Below are positions 58,425 through 64,000 of a stretch of 64,000 nucleotides of DNA, one piece after another. Positions within the stretch are counted from its first letter, which is position 1; every line of letters begins with the position of its first letter. Position numbers and translations under genes: made by a program. The DNA is from Caulobacter sp. Root655 (GTDB lineage: Bacteria > Pseudomonadota > Alphaproteobacteria > Caulobacterales > Caulobacteraceae), in contig NZ_LMHC01000021.1 in NCBI RefSeq assembly GCF_001427665.1, positions 337,934-401,933 on the forward strand. Reading direction: 5' to 3'. Below the pieces are notes generated by a model that was not told where the DNA came from, did not search any database, and saw nothing but the letters and a program-made list of their open reading frames with translations.

Positions 58425-58655
58425 TTGAACTGGAACAACTGGATTCGACAGATCCATCGCTGGCTGTCCATGGCCTTCACGGCGGGCGTCACCCTCTACA
58501 TCGTCGCCATGACGCGGGGACAACCCGCCGCCTGGTTGGGCCTTTTGGCGCTGATCCCGCTCATCTTGCTCCTGCTCAGCGGCCTGTACCTGTTCGCGCT
58601 GCCCCATGTCGCCAGGTGGGGCGTCGCGCGCCGCCGCGCCGGCGAACAGGCGTGA
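58425..58655 (+). CDS. Small membrane protein, 76 aa, TTG start
   Basis: MNWNNWIRQIHRWLSMAFTAGVTLYIVAM and LGLLALIPLILLLLSGLYLFALPHVARWG form two membrane helices. A strong AGAGGAGG ribosome-binding site directly precedes the TTG. The protein resembles short PepSY-like or DUF-type helical membrane proteins, but I cannot name it. It is third in the ArsR-led operon and overlaps the next gene if that begins at GTG 58652. Confidence 0.75.
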   Translation: MNWNNWIRQIHRWLSMAFTAGVTLYIVAMTRGQPAAWLGLLALIPLILLLLSGLYLFALPHVARWGVARRRAGEQA

Positions 58656-58660
58656 ACGCA

Positions 58661-59104
58661 ATGGCCGGCACGACATCCAAGACCTCGGCGAAGGGCGTCG
58701 CCAAGCCGCCCCTCCTCTCGGGCGGCAATCCCCAGATCGCCAAGGGTGATGGCGACGCCCCCGTCCAGGCCTACATCGCGGCCATGCCGGGCTGGAAAAG
58801 CGGCGTCGGGCGCCGCCTCGACGCGCTCATCGCGCGCACCGTCCCCGGCGTGCGCAAGGCGGTCAAATGGAACTCGCCGCTGTACGGGATCGAGGGACAG
58901 GGCTGGTTCCTGGGCGTCCATGTCTTCACGAAATACGTCAAGGTGGCTTTCTTTCGCGGCGCGGCGCTGAATCCTGTCCCCTCCGGCGCGTCCAAGCAGA
59001 AGGACGTACGTTACTTCCACATCCACGAGAACGACCCGCTCGACGAAGCCCAGCTCGTCGACTGGGTGAAGCAAGCCAGCCAGTTGCCCGGCGAACGCAT
59101 GTGA
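58661..59104 (+). CDS. DUF1801 domain protein (copy 1)
   Basis: 147 aa. APVQAYIAAMPGWKSGVGRRLDALIARTVPGVRKAVKWNSPLYGIEGQGWFLGVHVFTKYVKVAFFRGA is the DUF1801 (YdhG-like) core, and the C-terminal DPLDEAQLVDWVKQAS helix follows. The first ~30 residues are a basic linker. ATG 58661 is used; a GTG at 58652 overlapping the previous stop is possible. The function is unknown. Co-expression with ArsR/SRPBCC is likely. Confidence 0.85.
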   Translation: MAGTTSKTSAKGVAKPPLLSGGNPQIAKGDGDAPVQAYIAAMPGWKSGVGRRLDALIARTVPGVRKAVKWNSPLYGIEGQGWFLGVHVFTKYVKVAFFRGAALNPVPSGASKQKDVRYFHIHENDPLDEAQLVDWVKQASQLPGERM

Positions 59105-59127
59105 GCGGCCAGCGCGAGGAGACGATC

Positions 59128-59556
59128 ATGAGGAAGATGGACAACGGCGAGACGGAAGGAACCGAAGGGGGACCTCCCTCTCAGCTGATCGACGCGAAAA
59201 TCGAAGCGCTGGGCGATTGGCGGGGTGAGACGCTCGCCCGGATTCGAGCCCTCATCCGGCAGGCCGACCCCGACGTGGTCGAGGAGTTGAAATGGAGAGG
59301 GGTTCCGGTGTGGTCGCACGCGGGAATCGTCACGACCGGCGAAACCTATAAGGACGCCGTGAAGATGACCTTCGCCAAGGGCGCCGCGCTGGAGGACCCC
59401 GCGGGCCTGTTCAATTCCAGCCTCGAAGGGAACACCCGGCGCGCCATCGATTTCCATGAGGGCGACAAGATCGACGAGGAGGCGTTGAAGGCGCTCGTCC
59501 GCGCCGCGGTGGCGCTGAACACCGCTCGCCCGGCCCGATCCCGGAAGAAGCCATAG
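59128..59556 (+). CDS. DUF1801 domain protein (copy 2)
   Basis: 142 aa. IDAKIEALGDWRGETLARIRALIRQADPDVVEELKWRGVPVWSHAGIVTTGETYKDAVKMTFAKGAALEDPAGLFN is a second DUF1801 domain, distinct in sequence from copy 1. The start at 59128 follows GCGAGGAGACG. The last ~12 residues are basic (ARSRKKP). It lies at the end of the ArsR-led operon and is convergent with the LuxR-type regulator. Confidence 0.85.
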   Translation: MRKMDNGETEGTEGGPPSQLIDAKIEALGDWRGETLARIRALIRQADPDVVEELKWRGVPVWSHAGIVTTGETYKDAVKMTFAKGAALEDPAGLFNSSLEGNTRRAIDFHEGDKIDEEALKALVRAAVALNTARPARSRKKP

Positions 59557-59600
59557 GGCGCTTGAGCAGCGTCCACGACGGCAAGCATGGTCTCGCGCCG

Positions 59601-60293
59601 CTAGCCCCGCAGATAGGCGGTGATGGCCGCCCGGCGCTTGATCTTCAGCTTCTCGAGGATGTTGTGGACATGGTTCTTGACCGTCGCCGCGCCGATCCGG
59701 AGCTGCATGGCGACTTCCTTGTTCGACAGCCCCTGGGCGATCAACTCGGCGATCTGCTGCTCGCGCCGGGTCAATAGCGACGGCTCGCCGCGCGCGGGAT
59801 CGCGGTCACCGGCCAGACAGCCCAGCCGGTTGAACAACATGCCCGCGATGCGGGGCGAACAGGGCAGCTCGCCCCGCATCGCGTGTCCGACGGCCGCGGC
59901 CAGCTCGGCCGTGGTGCCCTCCCGCCAGACGAAGGCCGAGAGCCCCGCCTCGGCGCAGGCCAGCACCCCATGCTCGTCGCCGTCGATGCCGAAACCGACG
60001 ATGCGGGTCGAAGGCGCGCCACGCAGGATCGCCCGCGACAGGGCCAGGCCGTTCGGCAGCGAACCGTCCAGCAGGACGGCGTCGGGACAGAGTGCTTCCG
60101 TGCTCTCGATGGCGTCGGCGCTGCTGGTCGCGCCAACCACCTCCAGGGCGCCGCCACGCGCCAGGCTGAGAGCCAGGCCCTCGCGATAGAGCCGCACGTC
60201 GCTGATGATGAGCACGCGGGGCCAGGTCTCCGCGCGGCTCACGGCCGTGTCCCGCCCTGGTGATCCGTGGGCCGCTTCGCCCGTCTCGATCAT
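59601..60293 (-). CDS. NarL/LuxR-type response regulator
   Basis: 230 aa. The receiver domain (PRVLIISDVRLYREGLALSLARGGALEVVG) has Asp32 in the acidic pocket and the phosphoacceptor Asp76 in DAVLLDGSLPNG. The C-terminal LuxR-type HTH spans ~168-226 (LLTRREQQIAELIAQGLSNKEVAMQLRIGAATVKNHVHNILEKL). The start at 60293 follows AAGGG. It is divergent from the eCIS-like genes across a 535-bp regulatory gap, making it a candidate controller of that locus. No cognate kinase is visible in the window. Confidence 0.88.
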   Translation of the reverse strand: MIETGEAAHGSPGRDTAVSRAETWPRVLIISDVRLYREGLALSLARGGALEVVGATSSADAIESTEALCPDAVLLDGSLPNGLALSRAILRGAPSTRIVGFGIDGDEHGVLACAEAGLSAFVWREGTTAELAAAVGHAMRGELPCSPRIAGMLFNRLGCLAGDRDPARGEPSLLTRREQQIAELIAQGLSNKEVAMQLRIGAATVKNHVHNILEKLKIKRRAAITAYLRG

Positions 60294-60828
60294 CTGGTTC
60301 ACCCTTGCCTGTCCCGGGCGCGCGGCGGCGCGCCATGCAGCATGTCGTCCACAAGCGCACTGTTCAGGCTGCGTCGGTCCCGGCGACCGACCTGGACCAC
60401 GATGTCCGCGAATAAACGGCCTGCCGGCATCGGCGCCCCCAGCGCCAACCCCTTCGCTCCGCACGGACATCCCGTCCAAACGCCCCGTATCGCATTTTTA
60501 ACCATACGACCGATGGTAGTAGTTTAGCTGACGCCGCTCATTTCGAAAACCCATGTTCGGTGTGGATTTCGACAAAGTTCATGCCGTTCAGCCCCTTGGC
60601 CTGGACCGAATATGGACCATTTGGTCCATGCCCATGGGTCAAAACCGCTCTCGAACGCTCAACGGTCGCCGCTCGAACCCGCCAGTAACGGGCGAAGGAC
60701 AACCGCAAGCTTAGCCGTGACGCCAGACCGTCCGGTCCATGCCGCGCCTAGACCGGTTTTTGCCCGCTCGGTTCATTCCCGCCCCCCGGACGACCGCCTA
60801 GCGTTCCGCAAAAGAGGCCGAGGGGTCT
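60294..60828. other. 535-bp regulatory gap at the head of the contractile injection locus
   Basis: No convincing protein gene. It contains an AT-rich patch near 60490-60560, an ACCAT/ATGGT pair at about 60502, and a clean inverted repeat at 60612-60629. ORFs across it are low-complexity shadows. It probably holds the divergent promoters of the response regulator and the injection-system genes. Confidence 0.5.
60612..60629. promoter_or_regulatory. 18-bp inverted repeat, candidate operator
   Basis: ATGGACCA-TT-TGGTCCAT is a perfect 8-bp-arm repeat with a 2-bp centre, 200 bp upstream of the receiver-like gene. Its symmetry fits a LuxR/NarL-type dimer site, so the divergent regulator is the first candidate. 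Confidence 0.6.
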
Positions 60829-61191
60829 GTGACCAAGATCCGTATCCTTCTCGCGAGCATGCCCACGATGTTGACCGACATCATCGACGACCTTGTGTCC
60901 GAGCAGAGCGACATGCTGGTCGTGGCCAAGGCTCCGACCACCGACGACTGGATCGGCGCGGCCCGGCGCGCGGCGGCCGATGTCGTGATCGTCCGCAAGT
61001 CGCATAGCCGGCAATCCGTCGATCCGATCTCGGACGTCACCGCCCTGGGCCGGTTGCGGATCCTGGCGATCGACGACGGCGGCCGCACCGGCAGCCTCTA
61101 CCGCCTGCATCCCGAACGGGTGGCCCTGGGCGAGCTGTCGGGCGAGCGCCTGGTGGCCGCGGTCCGCGCCGCCGCGCGCGAGGCGGACTAG
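60829..61191 (+). CDS. Receiver-like protein lacking the phosphoacceptor (pseudo-receiver)
   Basis: 120 aa, GTG start after GAGGGG. KIRILLASMPTMLTDIIDDLVSEQSDMLVVAKA aligns with the first half of a response-regulator receiver. The acidic pocket is replaced by Ser10-Met11, and the phosphoacceptor position in ADVVIVRKSH is Arg56. The C-terminal half (LGRLRILAIDDGGRTGSLYRL, LSGERLVAAVRAAARE) keeps the fold pattern. There is no output domain. It lies 3 bp upstream of the DUF4255 gene, so it is co-transcribed with the injection-system genes and may be an assembly or regulatory partner. Confidence 0.75.
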   Translation: MTKIRILLASMPTMLTDIIDDLVSEQSDMLVVAKAPTTDDWIGAARRAAADVVIVRKSHSRQSVDPISDVTALGRLRILAIDDGGRTGSLYRLHPERVALGELSGERLVAAVRAAAREAD

Positions 61192-61194
61192 GAC

Positions 61195-61779
61195 ATGGCC
61201 AACACCCGCGCCATCGCCGCCGCCAGCGCCGCCATCGCCGGGCTGCTTCGCGACCGCTATCCGCGCGACGACTTCGGCTCGTCCCTGGAGGTCTCGCTCT
61301 ACCAGGCCAAGAGCTTCGAAAGCCCGATGGGCGACGGTTTTTCGGTCTTCCTGTGGCGGGTGGGGATCAACGCCAGCCTCCGCGCCCTGCCGCCGAGGCG
61401 GACGCCCGACGGGCGGCGCTATCGCGCCTCGCTGCCGCTCGACCTCTATTACATGATCACCGCCTGGGCAGACGACACCGAGCGCCAGCAGCGGATGCTG
61501 GGCTGGGCGATGCGGGCCCTGGAGGACGCCGGTCCGCTGTCGGCGGCCCAGCTCAACCAGTATGTGGCCGAGGACGACACCTTCCGCCCGGAAGAGGCCG
61601 TCGACGTGGTCTGCGACCCGTTGAGCCTGGCCGACCAGCTGACCCTGTGGGACCGGCTCAAGAAGCTTCCGCCGTCCGTCAACTACGTGGTGCGCATGGT
61701 CCTGCTCGACTCCGACATCGAGCTCGACGGCGGTCCGCCGGTCCAGGTGCGCGACTTCGACATGGCGGTGCTGCGATGA
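61195..61779 (+). CDS. DUF4255 protein, Afp16/Pvc16-like component of a contractile injection system
   Basis: 194 aa. ANTRAIAAASAAIAGLLRDRYP at the N-terminus, LEVSLYQAKSFESPMGDGFSVFLWRVGINASLR in the middle and RYRASLPLDLYYMITAWADDTERQQRMLGWAMRALED followed by DPLSLADQLTLWDRLK are the DUF4255 pattern. Such domains occur at the N-terminus of Afp16/Pvc16, the tail-terminator/tube-length proteins of extracellular contractile injection systems. Only the N-terminal-type domain is present here. It overlaps the next gene by 4 bp. Confidence 0.85.
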   Translation: MANTRAIAAASAAIAGLLRDRYPRDDFGSSLEVSLYQAKSFESPMGDGFSVFLWRVGINASLRALPPRRTPDGRRYRASLPLDLYYMITAWADDTERQQRMLGWAMRALEDAGPLSAAQLNQYVAEDDTFRPEEAVDVVCDPLSLADQLTLWDRLKKLPPSVNYVVRMVLLDSDIELDGGPPVQVRDFDMAVLR

Positions 61780-62681
61780 CCGGCTTCGCCGTACTTGAGA
61801 AGATCAGCTACCCCGCGCCGCTGGGCCTGGTGTTCCAGGACATGGCGACCGGAGCCTGGATCGGCGACCATCTCGACGTCACGGTCCACGATCGCCGATC
61901 ACCCTTCGCGCGCCGGACCCTGACGCCCAACCGGGTCGGGATCTGGAGCGGCCGCCTGCCGGGCTTCACCGACGCGGCCCTGACGGCCGACGACTGGAGC
62001 GCCCTGGCCCGACCGTTCCGCGTCGAGGTGCGCGATCCGCTCGGGCGCTTCCTGCCTCTGGCCTTCGACGCCGACCTGCCGGCGAAGGGCCTGTACGACT
62101 GGGCCGGCTGGTCCGCCCTGCCCGCCTCGCCGCCCGCGCCGCTGCTCGACGACGGTTCGCCCGTCGGTGTCCTGACCGGCCGCATTCCGTTGTTCTCGGC
62201 CCCGGCCCGCCGCGTCGCCCCGCCCATTGTCGAGATCCACGCCGAACTCGCCGACCTGACGACCGGCCGCCCGGCCGCCTGGGCCCTGGTCGCCGCGCGG
62301 ATCGACGGGGTCACCCGGGGCCTGGGCCTGGCCGACGCGACCGGCCGCGCCGCACTGTTCTTCCCCTGGCCCGCGCGACCAAGACCCACCCTGTTCACCT
62401 CGCCGCCGGCCATGGCCGACTTCCGCTGGGACCTGACGCTGGACGCCTATCACCAGCCGGTCGTCGGCGGCTCGCCGCCCGGCGCCGACGGGCCACCGGA
62501 GCCGCCTGACCTGGCCGACATCCTGGCCCAACTGGACCATCCGGTGACGCCGCTGGCCTCGACCCTTTCGCCGCCCGAGCCGCTGGGCGTCCAGCCCCTG
62601 ACCTACGGACGCCCGCTGACCCTACGCACTTTGGAGACGGCCGAAGGGCCGTCGTCCAGCCTCTTCCTGACCTCGAATTGA
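61776..62681 (+). CDS. Unknown protein of the contractile injection locus, 301 aa
   Basis: Not a recognised family. The N-terminal half (FAVLEKISYPAPLGLVFQDMATGAWIGDHLDVTVHD) and a middle segment (VEIHAELADLTTGRPAAWALVAARIDGVTRGLGLADATGRAALFFPWP) look beta-rich. The latter resembles a carboxypeptidase-regulatory-like sandwich. The C-terminus is Pro-rich (PPEPPDLADILAQL). It is co-transcribed between the DUF4255 and sheath genes, so a structural or capping role is plausible. It overlaps the DUF4255 stop by 4 bp, and the sheath follows 19 bp later. Confidence 0.75.
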   Translation: MTGFAVLEKISYPAPLGLVFQDMATGAWIGDHLDVTVHDRRSPFARRTLTPNRVGIWSGRLPGFTDAALTADDWSALARPFRVEVRDPLGRFLPLAFDADLPAKGLYDWAGWSALPASPPAPLLDDGSPVGVLTGRIPLFSAPARRVAPPIVEIHAELADLTTGRPAAWALVAARIDGVTRGLGLADATGRAALFFPWPARPRPTLFTSPPAMADFRWDLTLDAYHQPVVGGSPPGADGPPEPPDLADILAQLDHPVTPLASTLSPPEPLGVQPLTYGRPLTLRTLETAEGPSSSLFLTSN

Positions 62682-62700
62682 CCCCGCGAGGAGACCGTCG

Positions 62701-64000
62701 ATGCCCGAATATCTAGCCCCTGGCGTCTATGTGGAGGAGGTCTCCTTCCGCGCCAAATCGATCGAGGGCGTCAGCACGACGACCACCGGTCTGATCGGTC
62801 CCGCCCGCTACGGGCCGCTCGACATCGAGCCGGAGATCATCACCAGCCTCGTCGAGTTCGAGCGCGTCTATGGCGGCAAGGAACGGCTGATCTGGAACGG
62901 CGCCCCGATCGACAACTACCTCTGGCACGGGGCGCGCGCCTTCTTCGAGGAGGGCGGCAAGCGGCTCTATGTCAGCCGGACCTTCCGGCCCGGCGACAGC
63001 GGCACGGGCTACGCCGAGCCCGCGGTCAGCGAGACGCCGCCCGTCACGGTCCGCGCCCGGTTCCCAGGACGGGCCGGCGACGCGCGGGTGACCTTCACCT
63101 TCCGCCTGGGCCAGAACGTTCTGGCCGACACCCCGGACGGCCCCGCCCTGCGCTCGACCATCGATCGCGATCTCGTCTATATCGGCGGATCGATCGACGC
63201 CTTCCACCTGGCGCTGTGGGACGAAGCGGCGCGGACCTGGCGGTTCAACAACACCGACGATGACCTCGAAGCGGCGACGCTGGAACTGGCCGACCTCGAC
63301 CCGACGACGACGGCCGTCCGTACCCTGACGGTCACCGTGACGGTCGAGCCGACCGGCCGCGACATGCCGGTCTTCGTCGCCGCCGACCTGGCGCTCGACC
63401 CCAAGCACCGCCGCGGCGGGGCGCCGGACTCGGTGTTCGCCTATTTCGCCGCCCAGCCGGCCAGCCTGTCGCGGTCGCGCACTATTCCGATCGTCATCTC
63501 GACGGGAGCTCCCGACGGCCTGGCGATCCTGCAGGACTTCATCGACGCCTATGTCGTCGCCAGCCCGGTCGGCAGTCCGCCGGACCTCGGCATCGAGGGC
63601 AACCTGCTGGACGACGACAGCCCGCCCGCCCGGCGCAGCCTGGTGGTCAATCTGCGCGGCGGTGGCGACGGTCTGCGCCCGTTCGCGAGCCATTACGCGG
63701 GCGAGGTCGACGGCACGACCGACCGCAAGACCGGGCTTAAGCAGTTCGAGGACATCGAGGACATCTCGATCGTCGCCGCCCCGGGCTCCACGGCGATCTA
63801 TGACAGCCAGACCCAGGGCATCCTCTCCCAGCTGATCATCCACGCCGAGCGCATGCGCTACCGGATCGCCGTGCTCGACAGCGTCAAGGACCAGACGATC
63901 TCGGAAGTCCGCGAGATGCGGGCGCTGTTCGATTCCAGCCACGCCGCCCTCTACTATCCATGGGTGCGGGTGATCGACCCCCTGAGCCAGGAGGAGATCA
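62701..64000 (+). CDS. Contractile tail sheath protein, truncated by the window end
   Basis: 433 residues are visible and the frame stays open to the last base. The start MPEYLAPGVYVEEVSFRAKS follows GAGGAG and is the hallmark N-terminus of phage/eCIS tail sheath proteins. GVSTTTTGLIGPARYGPLDIEPEIITSLVEFERVYGG and YLWHGARAFFEEGGKRLYVSR belong to the first sheath domain. Residues ~110-260 appear to be a variable insertion, and FEDIEDISIVAAPGS with ILSQLIIHAERMRYRIAVLDSV resumes the conserved core. Sheath contraction drives the inner tube into a target. Confidence 0.9.
   Translation, partial: MPEYLAPGVYVEEVSFRAKSIEGVSTTTTGLIGPARYGPLDIEPEIITSLVEFERVYGGKERLIWNGAPIDNYLWHGARAFFEEGGKRLYVSRTFRPGDSGTGYAEPAVSETPPVTVRARFPGRAGDARVTFTFRLGQNVLADTPDGPALRSTIDRDLVYIGGSIDAFHLALWDEAARTWRFNNTDDDLEAATLELADLDPTTTAVRTLTVTVTVEPTGRDMPVFVAADLALDPKHRRGGAPDSVFAYFAAQPASLSRSRTIPIVISTGAPDGLAILQDFIDAYVVASPVGSPPDLGIEGNLLDDDSPPARRSLVVNLRGGGDGLRPFASHYAGEVDGTTDRKTGLKQFEDIEDISIVAAPGSTAIYDSQTQGILSQLIIHAERMRYRIAVLDSVKDQTISEVREMRALFDSSHAALYYPWVRVIDPLSQEEI

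Noticed and set aside
60612-61007. Plus-strand frame across the regulatory gap into the pseudo-receiver gene
   Set aside because: Low-complexity Arg/Pro/His sequence that starts inside the inverted repeat and has no ribosome-binding site.
59601-64000. Reading the sheath gene as part of a Myoviridae-type prophage
   Set aside because: The neighbouring DUF4255 protein and regulators, and the absence of integrase, repressor, capsid or lysis genes nearby, fit an eCIS better; the region beyond the window could change this.
1-64000. tRNA, rRNA, CRISPR arrays, insertion sequences, integrases
   Set aside because: Looked for and not seen. The repeats found are inverted-repeat elements at dispersed sites, not regularly spaced arrays, and no transposase is encoded.

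Overview
This window looks like a chromosomal segment of a high-GC alphaproteobacterium, most likely Caulobacter or a close Caulobacteraceae relative. The reasons are the pervasive G/C at third codon positions, many GTG/TTG starts with tight ATGA/GTGA overlaps, the gene content and order (lptF-lptG-lptD-surA-pdxA-rsmA; gmk-yicC-mltG-fabF-acpP-fabG-fabD; rpsF-rpsR-rplI; radA-cvpA-purF; der-bamB), and TonB-receptor, bS6 and mannonate-dehydratase proteins of the type seen in that family. The genus is an inference from gene content; no 16S rRNA gene is present. I saw no tRNA, rRNA, CRISPR array or insertion sequence.

Layout. 1-3656: two unknown proteins, an I78-type lipoprotein, holC and pepA. 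3898-12076: an envelope-biogenesis operon, with LPS export (lptF, lptG, lptD), a periplasmic chaperone (surA), vitamin B6 synthesis (pdxA) and rRNA dimethylation (rsmA). 12327-18648, minus strand: guanylate kinase, a YicC endoribonuclease-family protein, a peptidoglycan lytic transglycosylase and the core fatty-acid synthesis genes. 18730-22688: a truncated haemoglobin facing a secreted peroxiredoxin, then an AraC-type regulator with a membrane sterol-desaturase-family enzyme. 22956-24228: a ribosomal protein operon with a clear terminator. 24405-36707: a TonB-dependent receptor, dnaB, alr, a Yip1-like membrane protein, radA-cvpA-purF, a bile-acid-symporter-like transporter and an SDR. 37020-43785: a PAS-HAMP chemoreceptor, der with a long basic tail, bamB with a YfgM-like partner, and panB.

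43876-46831 is an unusual regulatory block of two ECF sigma factors. Each is followed by a short membrane protein (probable anti-sigma) and preceded by a member of a membrane-protein family sharing a G-x-P-P-E-L motif. A third, short copy of that family stands at the head of the block. 46880-51014 holds a HAD phosphatase, an ArsC-like protein, a MarR regulator facing a DUF899 protein across a perfect 22-bp palindrome, and a TetA-like MFS pump. 51020-54732 is a divergent glucuronide module: a Tat-exported GH2 beta-glucuronidase-like enzyme and ManD-type mannonate dehydratase, with a duplicated operator-like motif between them. 54767-59556 carries DUF983, a MocR regulator with its own palindrome, a 2'-5' RNA ligase-like protein, and an ArsR/SRPBCC/DUF1801 operon.

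The last 4.4 kb is the most interesting accessory region. A LuxR-type response regulator and a receiver-like protein without a phosphoacceptor Asp flank a 535-bp regulatory gap. They are followed by a DUF4255 (Afp16/Pvc16-like) protein, an unknown 301-aa protein and a contractile tail-sheath protein cut by the window end. This is best read as the start of an extracellular contractile injection system (eCIS).

At least eight intergenic inverted-repeat elements of several families (2068, 11100, 12128, 17674, 21924, 28568, 29809, 34795) are scattered between genes. One of them supplies the last codons of a gene.
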